Position numbers and translations under genes: made by a program
Shown: in pieces, positions 1-8,367 of the stretch
How positions within the stretch are numbered: position 1 is the stretch's first letter
Layout of the letters: each line of letters begins with the position of its first letter
Origin: Desulfuromonas versatilis
Lineage (GTDB): Bacteria > Desulfobacterota > Desulfuromonadia > Desulfuromonadales > NIT-T3
Assembly (NCBI RefSeq): GCF_019704135.1
Contig: NZ_AP024355.1
Span: forward strand, 1,978,001-2,042,000
Length of the DNA: 64,000 nucleotides
Direction of reading: 5' to 3'
Notes under the pieces: model-generated
What the model was told of the DNA's origin: nothing
The model's database searches: none
Seen by the model: only the letters and a program-made list of their open reading frames with translations

Positions 1-539
1 TGGCCGAATCCGGGCGTATCGACCGCCTGGTCAAGGACCTGCTGGATTACGCCGCCCCCGGGCCGGGCGAGGCGACCCTGGTCGACCCCGCGGAGATCCT
101 GGCCGAAGCGTTGGACATGTTGACCCACCAGGGGGCCTTCAAGCACCAGCGGATTGGGAACCATCTGCCCGCCACCCTGGTCCCCGTGCGGGCGGCGCGG
201 CACAAGCTGCTGCAGGTTTTTGTCAACCTGCTGCTCAACGCCAAGGACGCCTGCGGAGACGGCGGGACCATCCGCGTTTCCGCGCAGCAGGAGGGCTCCT
301 GGGCCAAACTCGAGGTGGCCGACGACGGCTGCGGAATGGGGCCCGAAGTCCTTCGCAACGTCTTCGATCCCTTTTTTACTACCAAGGCGCCCGGAAAGGG
401 GCGCGGCCTCGGGCTGTCGGTGTGCCACCGGGTTATCGAAGAGGCCGGGGGCCGAATCGAGGTGAACTCCAAGCCCGGGGAGGGGAGTGTGTTCACGGTA
501 TTTTTGAAGACCGAGGAGGCCGATGGCCATGAACGGTGA
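1..539 (+). CDS. Sensor histidine kinase, C-terminal part (5' end outside window)
   Basis: The frame is already open at the left edge, so the sensor region is missing. The visible 178 codons begin in the dimerisation helix (GRIDRLVKDLLDYAAP) after the phospho-accepting His. They continue through a complete HATPase_c domain with N box NLLLNAKDA, G1 box DDGCGMG, F box FDPFFTTK and G2 box GRGLGLSV. This is the NtrB/PilS/AtoS-like class that pairs with sigma-54 response regulators. The stop lies 17 bp inside the next gene, so the two are translationally coupled and almost certainly form one two-component system. From memory, Geobacter species keep a kinase/regulator pair beside their minor-pilin genes, so control of the pilus genes that follow is likely but inferred. 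Confidence 0.9.
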   Translation, partial: AESGRIDRLVKDLLDYAAPGPGEATLVDPAEILAEALDMLTHQGAFKHQRIGNHLPATLVPVRAARHKLLQVFVNLLLNAKDACGDGGTIRVSAQQEGSWAKLEVADDGCGMGPEVLRNVFDPFFTTKAPGKGRGLGLSVCHRVIEEAGGRIEVNSKPGEGSVFTVFLKTEEADGHER

Positions 540-1884
540 CTCGCGCAGAATCCTGGTGGTGGACGATGAAGCTTCGATGCGCCACATGCTCACCCTGGTG
601 CTCGGCAAGCAGGGCTACCTCGTGGTCGAAGCCGGGTCGGGTGCCGCCGCCCTCAGGCAACTGGGGAGCGAGTCCTTTGACCTGGTGCTCTGCGACATCC
701 GCATGCCGGAGATGGACGGGTTGGCCTTCCTGGCCGAGATCGAAACCCGAAAGATCCCCGCCACGGTGATCATGATGAGCGCCTACGGCAGCATGGACAC
801 GGCCATCGAGTGCATGAAGAAAGGGGCCTACGATTACATCTCCAAGCCCTTCAAGCCCGACGAGATCGTCCTGACCCTGAAAAAAGCCGAAGAGCGGCTC
901 AAGCTGCGCCGGGAAAACCAGCAGCTTAAAGAGAAGCTGGCCGACTCGGCCGGCGGCGCCAAAATGGTATTCAAAAGCCAGGCGATGCAGGGGGTGCTCG
1001 AGACGGTGCGGCAGGTGGCCGATTCCTCCTCGCCGGTCCTCATCACCGGGGAGACCGGCACCGGCAAGGAGCTGGTAGCCCGCGCCCTGCACGCCGAGGG
1101 GGCCAGGCGCGAGCAACCGTTCATCGCCGTCAACTGCAGCGCTATATCGGCGGGCTTGATGGAGAGCGAATTGTTCGGTCACCTGCGGGGGGCATTCACG
1201 GGCGCCGACCGGCCCCGGGAAGGGCTGTTCGGGGCTGCCGACGGGGGGACGCTGTTTCTCGACGAGATCGGCGAGATGCCCCTCGGTCTGCAGCCGAAGC
1301 TGCTGCGGGTACTGCAGGAGGGGGAGGTGCGGCGCATCGGCGAGACCAAATCGCGCAAGGTCGACGTGCGGGTCCTGGCAGCCACCGCCCGCGATCTCAA
1401 GGAGGAGGTCGCCGGCAACCGTTTCCGCGACGATTTCTACTATCGGCTCGCCGTGGTCGAGATCCACATCCCGCCCCTGCGCGAACGCAAGGAGGATATC
1501 CCCCTGCTGGCCCGGCACTTTGTCCAGAGGATCGCCCGCCGGGAAGGGCGCAGCGTGCCCGAGCTGGGAAAAGACGCCCTCGAGGCCCTGCAGGGTTACG
1601 ACTGGCCGGGAAACGTGCGGGAACTGGAGAACCTGATCGAGAAGACCATGATCTTCTGCCGCGGCGAGGTGATCGATCTGGGCAGGCTCCCCTGGGAGGT
1701 GCGCCGCAAAAACCGCAGCGGCTCCGAGGAGTATTCGCTCAAGAAGGCCATCGAGCGCATCGAGCGCGAGTATATCCGCAAGGCTCTCGCCGCCACCTCC
1801 GGAAACCGGACCCAGGCTGCGCAGATGCTGGAGATCAGCCTGCGCTCGCTGCAGTATAAATTGAAGGATTTCGGGCTGGATTGA
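523..1884 (+). CDS. NtrC-family sigma-54-dependent response regulator
   Basis: 453 aa with the full three-domain layout. A receiver spans residues about 8-120, with acidic pocket DD at 14-15 and phospho-acceptor D58 in [11 protein letters not shown] sigma-54 AAA+ domain (about 145-380) has Walker A GETGTGKE, the sigma-54 contact loop GAFTGA, Walker [10 protein letters not shown] and the arginine-finger region [10 protein letters not shown] Fis-type HTH (about 415-453) ends [26 protein letters not shown] lies 8 bp before the chosen ATG; a second ATG two codons on is possible. It overlaps the upstream kinase. It is distinct from PilR at 38.1 kb, whose loop reads GSFTGA. The next plus-strand operon has a sigma-54 promoter at 2749, so this regulator is a natural candidate activator, by context only. 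Confidence 0.95.
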   Translation: MAMNGDSRRILVVDDEASMRHMLTLVLGKQGYLVVEAGSGAAALRQLGSESFDLVLCDIRMPEMDGLAFLAEIETRKIPATVIMMSAYGSMDTAIECMKKGAYDYISKPFKPDEIVLTLKKAEERLKLRRENQQLKEKLADSAGGAKMVFKSQAMQGVLETVRQVADSSSPVLITGETGTGKELVARALHAEGARREQPFIAVNCSAISAGLMESELFGHLRGAFTGADRPREGLFGAADGGTLFLDEIGEMPLGLQPKLLRVLQEGEVRRIGETKSRKVDVRVLAATARDLKEEVAGNRFRDDFYYRLAVVEIHIPPLRERKEDIPLLARHFVQRIARREGRSVPELGKDALEALQGYDWPGNVRELENLIEKTMIFCRGEVIDLGRLPWEVRRKNRSGSEEYSLKKAIERIEREYIRKALAATSGNRTQAAQMLEISLRSLQYKLKDFGLD

Positions 1885-1897
1885 GGTCGGTCGGCAA

Positions 1898-2452
1898 CTA
1901 CTGGGCGGAAGCTTCCCACCAGGAGGGGAGCTCTCCACCGTGGAGTTGCTTGGCCTGCTCGGCGAGATTGGCTTTTTCCCGTTTGATCTCCAGGATCGCC
2001 TTGACCGCCTCCTCCCGCTTGGCAGGGTCCTCCTCCTGGGCGGCCGACTGGAACTCGCTCATGGCGGACCTGTAGCGGGTCTCCAGCCGTTGCGCCTGCT
2101 CCTGAAACTCCTTGTCCCGCTCCCCATCCCCCCCCCTCAGGTCGGATTTGAACTCCTCAGTGGCATATTCCGAGTCCCGTCCGAAGCCGATGGTTTTCAC
2201 CACGGCCGTCACTTCGCCTGCCTCGCCCCTGATTTTGCTGATATAGAGGACCTTGTCGCGCGGGACGTTCACCTTGCCGCCGTCCATCCAGAAACTCACG
2301 CTTTGCTTGTCAATCTCGTAATCCGGGACGACAAACCTGGTTCCGCGCTTCAGAAGGATCTGGTAATCGGCGTGCGCAGCAGGGGGAGGGGCCGGCAGGG
2401 ACAGGGCGAGCAAAACTGCCGCAGTAAGGAAAGCGTTTGGTCTACGGTTCAT
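1898..2452 (-). CDS. Secreted hypothetical protein with C-terminal coiled coil
   Basis: 184 aa, the only gene I support on the minus strand. An N-terminal signal peptide (NAFLTAAVLLALSLP then a cleavage-like AHA-DYQ) points to export. Residues about 30-85 look like a small beta-rich domain (GTRFVVPDYEIDKQSVSFWM). Residues about 105-175 are charged and helical with heptad-like spacing, suggesting a coiled coil. No enzyme motif is visible and I do not recognise the family. It converges on the response-regulator gene with 13 bp between the stops. No strong ribosome-binding site is seen, so the start is uncertain. A periplasmic or envelope-associated structural role is only a guess. Confidence 0.65.
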   Translation of the reverse strand: MNRRPNAFLTAAVLLALSLPAPPPAAHADYQILLKRGTRFVVPDYEIDKQSVSFWMDGGKVNVPRDKVLYISKIRGEAGEVTAVVKTIGFGRDSEYATEEFKSDLRGGDGERDKEFQEQAQRLETRYRSAMSEFQSAAQEEDPAKREEAVKAILEIKREKANLAEQAKQLHGGELPSWWEASAQ

Positions 2453-2748
2453 CTGGGGAAGCCCCGCTACGGATGATCTGGAAACAAATCGACGGAATGC
2501 ATTTAATCATCAGTCTTCAATTTCTGTCAAGGAAACCGCGAATATGCAGGATTGGCTGAGCCGTATAGTCCCATTGTCATGATCTGTTTCCCCCGCCGTG
2601 GCGGCGGCTGGAGGGGAAATGCTTATCCGGAGAAGAGCGCAAAGTTTGCGCGGGAAAGTGTGCAGACTTTGCAGAGTGGGTTTTGTCCCGAATCCTTAAT
2701 GATCCTGATTCGGTGCACTTCAGGGGGTATTTTCTCCATCCTTTGGGG
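2453..2748. other. Divergent intergenic region upstream of minor-pilin module 1
   Basis: About 300 bp without a convincing gene, between the minus-strand secreted protein and the sigma-54 promoter of module 1. It contains the palindrome described at 2637-2672 and otherwise nothing I can assign. A short open frame across 2552-2818 has no ribosome-binding site or recognisable content. Confidence 0.6.
2637..2672. promoter_or_regulatory. Palindromic candidate enhancer (activator-binding) sites
   Basis: A perfect 15-bp palindrome GCGCAAAGTTTGCGC (2637-2651) is followed by a related imperfect copy GCAGACTTTGC (2662-2672), with centres about 23 bp, or two helical turns, apart. They lie roughly 80-110 bp upstream of the -24 element at 2750, a typical distance for sigma-54 activator sites. 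The activator is unknown. Confidence 0.4.
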
Positions 2749-2764
2749 TGGTATGAAATTTGCT
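2749..2764 (+). promoter_or_regulatory. Sigma-54 promoter of minor-pilin module 1
   Basis: TGGTATGAAATTTGCT matches the sigma-54 consensus TGGYAYG-N4-TTGCW, with GG at 2750-2751 and GC at 2762-2763, exactly 12 bp apart. Transcription would begin near 2774, about 57 nt before pilV. Confidence 0.75.
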
Positions 2765-2830
2765 CTTGTGCTGGGTGGGCCTCCTGCAGTTGGCGCAGGA
2801 GCAGGTCCTAAGTTTTAAACAGGGGGAGAA

Positions 2831-3232
2831 ATGAGATACCCAGGCAAGGGGCAAAAGGGATTTACCCTGGTGGAGTTGTTGATCGCTCTGACAATATTTG
2901 CGATCGGCCTGCTGAGTCTCGCCGGCATGCAGGTCACGGCCATACAGACGAATTCCTCTGCAAGCAGCCTTTCGGCTGCAACGGCTTTGGCCCAGGGAGT
3001 GATGGAAGAGATTCTCGCCCTGGATGTGAACCATCCGCTGATCCGGACCAACGCGGCGGATGCCACCTGGTGGTCGGATCGGGTGGTGGACGGCGGTGGA
3101 GGCTCCTACGATGCCACCTACGACGTCGTCAGGGATGCCCCGGTAGTTGGGGTGTCGACGATTACCGTCACGGTTTCCAACAACCTGGGGCGCACCATCA
3201 ACCTGACAGGATACCGACGCTATGTTGATTGA
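2831..3232 (+). CDS. pilV: Minor pilin PilV-like (module 1)
   Basis: 133 aa. A short basic leader ending in Gly (MRYPGKGQKG) precedes the class III prepilin motif FTLVELLIALTIFAIGLL, with Glu at mature position +5, so PilD should cleave before Phe11. The downstream pattern SLSAATALAQGVMEEI is typical of the PilV/GspI minor pilins, which join PilW, PilX and a FimT/FimU-type pilin in the complex that primes pilus assembly and carries PilY1. GGGGAGA sits just before the ATG. The gene is first in a sigma-54-driven operon and overlaps pilW by 11 bp. At about 133 aa it is short for a PilV. Confidence 0.85.
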   Translation: MRYPGKGQKGFTLVELLIALTIFAIGLLSLAGMQVTAIQTNSSASSLSAATALAQGVMEEILALDVNHPLIRTNAADATWWSDRVVDGGGGSYDATYDVVRDAPVVGVSTITVTVSNNLGRTINLTGYRRYVD

Positions 3233-4217
3233 TTCGAAGATCCACACCGCCAGGGGATTCTCCCTGATCGAACTGCTGGTCGTCATGGCTATCCTGGGTC
3301 TGGTCACCATGGCGACCGTGACCCTGTACACCAATACCCAACGCACCGCCAACACCTCCGAAGAGGTGGTTGACGTGCAGCAGAACCTGCGTATCGGCCT
3401 GGAAGTGTTCACCCGGGATGTGCGTCTTGCCGGCCTGCTGGTCCCTTCCGGACAGGAGGGGGTTTCCAGCGCTCCCGAGTTTTCAACGGACCTGAATGGC
3501 GATGGCGACTGTTCAGACGCAGGGGAGAGTCCTGGTGCGGGTGGGGACTGCTTCTCCATCCAGGCGGCGTCAGCCACAGGTCGCATGGCACGTATCGACA
3601 TCGACCCCCCGACCTCGCCCTCTGACACCGGGACCCAATACACCCTGACCGTAGCCACCGCGGACATGGTCGACCTGTTCAATGCCGGATCCTCGGACGG
3701 CGATTGGGTGCGCATCATTCGGCCCCAGGACAGCCTGGCACCCCTGGACCGGATATTCCGGGTTTTCGCCAAGGATCGGGCCAATGAGCGGCTCACCCTG
3801 ACCGGGTTCAACGCCGCCACCGAGTATGCTGCCGGTGATGTCATTGTCCGGGTAATCGACCCCAATGGCGATGCCGACGGAAACCCGAACACCAACCCGC
3901 CTGCGGCACTCGAGGTGATTTCCTACCGTCTGCAGGATGATCCGACCTCCGCGGATCCAGCCATGCGGCGGTTGGTGCGCCGTACCAGCAATTCGGGGGA
4001 TTCGGTCGTTGCGGAAAAAATTACCGATCTGCAACTTTCCTACATCATGGACGATGGCCCCGATGAGGTCACCGTGCCGGCGGCCCGTCTGGGCAATATC
4101 GTGGCGATCCGGGTCGCCATCGAGGGGGCCACGGACGCTACCAAGACGGGGATGGCCAACTACTCGGGAGTGAAAACCAGGCGTCTGGAAAGTGTAATCA
4201 AGCTCAGGAACCGATAG
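3222..4217 (+). CDS. pilW: Minor pilin PilW-like (module 1)
   Basis: 331 aa. Leader MLIDSKIHTARG is followed by the prepilin helix FSLIELLVVMAILGLVTMAT with Glu5. After it comes the conserved PilW segment around VQQNLRIGLEVFTRDVRLAG, in which one long helix leads into a large beta-rich globular domain. The family is the PilW/GspJ class of minor pilins found in the tip complex. It overlaps pilV by 11 bp and pilX follows 9 bp downstream, so the three are probably co-translated. No stop, frameshift or unusual codon use is seen. Confidence 0.87.
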   Translation: MLIDSKIHTARGFSLIELLVVMAILGLVTMATVTLYTNTQRTANTSEEVVDVQQNLRIGLEVFTRDVRLAGLLVPSGQEGVSSAPEFSTDLNGDGDCSDAGESPGAGGDCFSIQAASATGRMARIDIDPPTSPSDTGTQYTLTVATADMVDLFNAGSSDGDWVRIIRPQDSLAPLDRIFRVFAKDRANERLTLTGFNAATEYAAGDVIVRVIDPNGDADGNPNTNPPAALEVISYRLQDDPTSADPAMRRLVRRTSNSGDSVVAEKITDLQLSYIMDDGPDEVTVPAARLGNIVAIRVAIEGATDATKTGMANYSGVKTRRLESVIKLRNR

Positions 4218-4226
4218 GGGAAACGT

Positions 4227-4820
4227 ATGAACCATTCAGGCCGATTATTGAAGGGGCGGATGTTGAACCCGGGGGAGGGCGCCTGCGGGAAACAGGTTTC
4301 CACCGGTCCGGGGGAGATTCTGCGAAATCAGAGGGGGATGGCCCTGATCCTGGCGCTTTCGATGCTCACCCTGCTCAGTATTCTCGGAGCGATCGTCCTC
4401 ACATCCTCCAACACCGAGGTCAACATTTCCGGCAATTTCCGCACTACCCAGGAGTCCTTCTATGCGGCGGAGAGGGCCGTTGAATATGCCATGGGCAGTG
4501 AAACCATCCTGAAGACCGCCAGCGGTGAGGTTGACCTGAATACCGACCTCGACAGCGACGGCGATACGCATCTTTCCAAATTGGCCCAGGGCGGCACCAA
4601 CCTGCTGACCTCCGCGGAGAACAAGGTCAGTGTGATCGGCGCGGGGGAATTGCCCGATTCCCTGCGAGCCATATGGGGGGAGCGTTGGGCAGGCTTCTAC
4701 TATGCCCTGTCGGTCACCGGGGCGGGACCCGGTTCCAGGGCCACCTCCAGGGTCGATGCCCAGCAGGTGCGCCTGTGGCAGAAGTCTGACGATTCCTTCA
4801 GAACCAGCTCAGGAGGGTGA
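4227..4820 (+). CDS. pilX: Minor pilin PilX-like (module 1)
   Basis: 197 aa. It has the PilX_N hallmark QRGMALILALSMLTLLSILG, where the transmembrane helix follows Gly without the usual FTLxE motif, then STEV-like and FYAAERAVEYAM segments typical of PilX/GspK-type minor pilins. The ATG at 4227 leaves an unusually long 36-residue cytoplasmic leader. A second ATG at 4260, after AAGGGGCGG, would shorten it, so the start is not settled. It sits between pilW and pilY1 as in other pilVWXY operons and probably contacts PilY1 at the pilus tip. Confidence 0.82.
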   Translation: MNHSGRLLKGRMLNPGEGACGKQVSTGPGEILRNQRGMALILALSMLTLLSILGAIVLTSSNTEVNISGNFRTTQESFYAAERAVEYAMGSETILKTASGEVDLNTDLDSDGDTHLSKLAQGGTNLLTSAENKVSVIGAGELPDSLRAIWGERWAGFYYALSVTGAGPGSRATSRVDAQQVRLWQKSDDSFRTSSGG

Positions 4821-4821
4821 T

Positions 4822-7800
4822 ATGCGAAAAATTGCTTTGGTGGTGGCGATGGTTTTCGGGGCTTTGCCCGTATTCCACTCAACGGCGATGGGAGGGCCCG
4901 ACAAGTACCTGGGGGACACCGCCATCTACAGTGGCAGCTCCCAGTATCTCAAGCCCAATGTTCTGCTGGTTATCGACAACAACCGGGCAATGGATGCCAC
5001 GACATCCACAGCGAGGGCCTACACCTCCGCGGACTACCCGGTGACCGGATCGAAAACCTCGGGCCAGGTCTACAAGTCCACATCCCTTGGTCACTATACC
5101 TCCTTTCAGCCCCTCTCGGTCATCCAGACCAACTGCCCTGCGGAATACCAGCAACTCTGGGAGACTGGCTTCGCCTTCGGCTACCTGGACAACTACAGGA
5201 ACGGCTGCGTGAAAAAGAACAAAAACGACAGCCCCGGCAACTTCTACCTGGGTGACAAGCTGAACTATGAAGACAGCTCGCCAACCTCCGACCAGACTGC
5301 CATCGCCCAGGTCCAGGAGGCGGTGATCTTTGCGGCCAATGCTACCAAGGAATATGTGAAGTTCGGGGCCATGGTCTTCGGCGGCAACAACAAGGGGGGC
5401 AGCGTCTGGTACAAGGTGGCGGACATCAGCGCCCAGACCTTCAACGGCTCCTCGGCCTTCGAACAGTCGATCAATGCCATCGACGACAATCTCGTGACCG
5501 GCAACCACCAGCCCCTTGGCGAGCTTGTCTGGGATGCCGGGACCTATCTCGGGGGGCGCTACGGGACCGACAGCATTACCGACAATTCACACCTGCCAGG
5601 GCCGTACCCGAGCCCCATGGAGGAGAGTTGCCAGAAAAACATCATTATTGCCATCGCCATGGGGGGGGCGGTAGGCGAAAAGTTTCTGGATGACAAGATT
5701 GGGGATATCGGCCTTCCTCCTGACTCCAACGTGCTGGTGGACGATGCGGCTAAATATCTGGCCGAAAACGATCTCCACCCTACCCTGGACGGAGACCAGT
5801 ACGCCAAGACCACCATCATCCAGGTGTTCAACACCGAGACCCCGATTCTTCAGAAAGCGGCCAACAAGTACAATGGCCAGGGCAAATACTACAACGTCCG
5901 TGACAAGGATGAGCTGGTTCAGGCCATCCTCGATTCCATAGGCAATGCGGTCCGGGAGGCAAATACCGGCTTTGTCGCCCCGGTCGTCCCGGCCAGCCCG
6001 GAAAACCGGACCTTCAGCGGCAAGCGAATTTATCTGGGGTTCTTCTACCCCCAATCCGAGAAGCCCTGGTGGGGGAATCTGAAAAAGTTCGGTCTCGATG
6101 GTGACTCCGGCATTACCAGTGTTGACGGCAGCTCGGCCACCAACCCTGATGGTGGATTCAAATCCTCCGCCCGCTCCTACTGGAGCACCGAGGACGACAG
6201 CGGAGAGGTCGACAAGGGGGGGCTCGGCGGCGTGCTGAAAGCCCGCAACATCGTACCAACCAATGTTGCCGCCAGTGATCCCCTGACAACGGCCACCGAA
6301 CCGAGGAATATTTATACCTACCTTGGCAGCAGTGCCGACCTGACGGCCACCAGCAATCGGTTCACCATCGGCAACGCCGGGGTAACGACCGCATTGCTGG
6401 ACGTGGCCGACGCCACGGAAAGGAAGAACCTGATCAGCTTCCTGCACGGTATCGACGCCTACGACGACGATGCCGACACCCTCACCAATGAAAAGCGCCA
6501 ATGGCCGATGGGGGACATCCTTCACTCCAAGCCGCTGATCGTGAACTATGAAAAATATGCGTTCTCCGCCAGTAGTGAGGCCGACTGCAGCCAGAACAAG
6601 ACCTACATTTTCGTCGGCGCCAACGACGGAATGCTGCATGCCTTCCGCGATTGCGACGGAAAAGAGGCGTGGGGTTTCATTCCCCCGGGGCTGCTCCCCA
6701 ATCTCAGGCATCTGCGAGAGAATTCCCACACCTACTTCGTCGATGGCACCCCGGTGGCGTATATCCATGATGCCGACAACGACGGCAACATCGAGGCCGC
6801 CAACGGGGACAAGGTGATAATGATCTTCGGCACCCGCAGGGGGGGAGGCCTCGATACTCTCCCGGCCAGCGGCCCCCGCGGAGCCTATTACGCGCTGGAC
6901 GTCACCAACCCGGCCAGCCCTCAATTCATGTGGCGTCTCGACAGTGACAATCTCATCAAACCCGGGGCTACGGCGGCCAGCTCGGGATTGGGGGAACTCG
7001 GCGAAACCTGGAGTCAGCCGCGGCTGGGAAAGGTCAAGATCGGCAGTGCCCAGAAAGTGGTAGCCTTCATCGGAGCCGGGTATGACAACAATGAGGACCT
7101 GCGGTTCGGCAGCACCCAGACATTCCCAACCGGTACCACCGCTACGACCAACGTCTCCTTGCCGACCGGCGATTTTCTCAACGGCAAAAGCAGCGATGGC
7201 GGATCAGCGGTGAATTCCCGCGGACGAGGGATTTATGTCATCGAGGTGGCCGAATTGTCCGGCACCCCGGGAAGCTTTGTCCCCAGCTTCTCCAACTCCG
7301 GAACCAAGGTCTGGGGGTACACCCATGCCGAGAACTCGGCCATGGCATTTTCCATCCCGTCGGATCTCCTGACGCTCGACCGGAACTATGACGGATTTAT
7401 CGACCGGATCTATGTCGGGGATACGGGCGGCAACATGTGGAAATTCAATGTGGGCAACAGCTCCACAGGCCTCTGGACGGCGGCGAAAATCTTCAGTTCC
7501 AACCCAGGGATCGAAGACACCCCCACCAACGGCCGGAAGATATTCTACAAGCCCGAGGCCTTGGTGACGGACCATGACACCACTCTTCTCTATTTCGGTA
7601 CCGGCGATCGCGCCCACCCGCAGAACTATCTCGACCCCGGCGCCTCCGGGGCAGTGGTTGATCGCCTCTATGCCCTCAGGGACACCGATAACGATACCAA
7701 CCTGCTCAAACCGACGGTTTTGACGGAAACCAACCTGGTAGACGTGACCACCAACCAACTTCAGCAGGACTTCGCCGATCCCGACGATACAACCTTTGCG

Positions 7801-8289
7801 ACCATTTACAATCAGCTTTACAACGACCCGACCAAATACGGCTGGTTCATCCGCCTCGATACCTACGGCGGGGAAAAGTCCCTGGCCACCGCCTCGGTGT
7901 TCAATAACGTGGCGCTTTACACCACCTATACGCCAAATGTCGTCGCCAACGTGGATCCCTGCTCGCCAGGCAACCCGGGGACGGCCAGAATTTATGCGGT
8001 GAACCCCAAAACCGGCGAGGCGGTTTTCAACTTCTTTACTGAGACCGGGACCGACCAGTACGGAGAGGATCAGGCTGCCTCCACCAATGAGCGCTCCCTG
8101 AGAGAAGATGATGCCGGCAATCCCTTCGTATTGAGGAGAGCCGATCGCCACAAGACCATCGGCGGCGGCATCCCCACCGATCCCGTATATACCGACGGAT
8201 CGGTTCTGATCGGATCGGACGCCTCTTTCCCCAAAATCGATGTGGACAAGAGCGGTGCTATCTTCCCCATTTACTGGATGCAGTGGTAA
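4822..8289 (+). CDS. pilY1: PilY1-type tip adhesin, module 1, with vWA-like N-terminal region
   Basis: 1155 aa. The start is the ATG right after AGGAGGGTGAT; an upstream in-frame start would lack the signal peptide (MRKIALVVAMVFGALPV). Residues about 43-380 resemble a von Willebrand A domain (PNVLLVIDNNRAM) but the metal-site pattern DxSxS is degenerate (DNNRA). From about residue 590 comes the PilY1 beta-propeller, with [19 protein letters not shown] and YYALDVTNP. Two calcium-type loops are visible: DADNDGNIE at about 650 and DRNYDGFID at about 853. PilY1 proteins are secreted, ride on the minor-pilin complex, antagonise retraction and mediate adhesion or surface sensing. The gene follows pilX by one base and closes the core of module 1. 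Confidence 0.92.
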   Translation: MRKIALVVAMVFGALPVFHSTAMGGPDKYLGDTAIYSGSSQYLKPNVLLVIDNNRAMDATTSTARAYTSADYPVTGSKTSGQVYKSTSLGHYTSFQPLSVIQTNCPAEYQQLWETGFAFGYLDNYRNGCVKKNKNDSPGNFYLGDKLNYEDSSPTSDQTAIAQVQEAVIFAANATKEYVKFGAMVFGGNNKGGSVWYKVADISAQTFNGSSAFEQSINAIDDNLVTGNHQPLGELVWDAGTYLGGRYGTDSITDNSHLPGPYPSPMEESCQKNIIIAIAMGGAVGEKFLDDKIGDIGLPPDSNVLVDDAAKYLAENDLHPTLDGDQYAKTTIIQVFNTETPILQKAANKYNGQGKYYNVRDKDELVQAILDSIGNAVREANTGFVAPVVPASPENRTFSGKRIYLGFFYPQSEKPWWGNLKKFGLDGDSGITSVDGSSATNPDGGFKSSARSYWSTEDDSGEVDKGGLGGVLKARNIVPTNVAASDPLTTATEPRNIYTYLGSSADLTATSNRFTIGNAGVTTALLDVADATERKNLISFLHGIDAYDDDADTLTNEKRQWPMGDILHSKPLIVNYEKYAFSASSEADCSQNKTYIFVGANDGMLHAFRDCDGKEAWGFIPPGLLPNLRHLRENSHTYFVDGTPVAYIHDADNDGNIEAANGDKVIMIFGTRRGGGLDTLPASGPRGAYYALDVTNPASPQFMWRLDSDNLIKPGATAASSGLGELGETWSQPRLGKVKIGSAQKVVAFIGAGYDNNEDLRFGSTQTFPTGTTATTNVSLPTGDFLNGKSSDGGSAVNSRGRGIYVIEVAELSGTPGSFVPSFSNSGTKVWGYTHAENSAMAFSIPSDLLTLDRNYDGFIDRIYVGDTGGNMWKFNVGNSSTGLWTAAKIFSSNPGIEDTPTNGRKIFYKPEALVTDHDTTLLYFGTGDRAHPQNYLDPGASGAVVDRLYALRDTDNDTNLLKPTVLTETNLVDVTTNQLQQDFADPDDTTFATIYNQLYNDPTKYGWFIRLDTYGGEKSLATASVFNNVALYTTYTPNVVANVDPCSPGNPGTARIYAVNPKTGEAVFNFFTETGTDQYGEDQAASTNERSLREDDAGNPFVLRRADRHKTIGGGIPTDPVYTDGSVLIGSDASFPKIDVDKSGAIFPIYWMQW

Positions 8290-8316
8290 AAGGCCGATGT
8301 GCTTGATAGACCCACC

Positions 8317-8326
8317 GGGGGGGGGG
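8317..8326. repeat. G10 homopolymer between pilY1 and the lipoprotein gene
   Basis: Ten consecutive G residues about 40 bp before the lipoprotein start, in the only spacer of module 1. Such tracts are prone to slippage and could tune expression of the genes downstream. The genome is rich in G runs, so chance is possible. Confidence 0.5.
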
Positions 8327-8367
8327 CAGGATAGGACCGCGATGCTATTGACAAGGAAGAGATTGAG

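Noticed and set aside
2552-2818. Short plus-strand frame before pilV
   Set aside because: No ribosome-binding site or recognisable sequence, and it spans the sigma-54 promoter.
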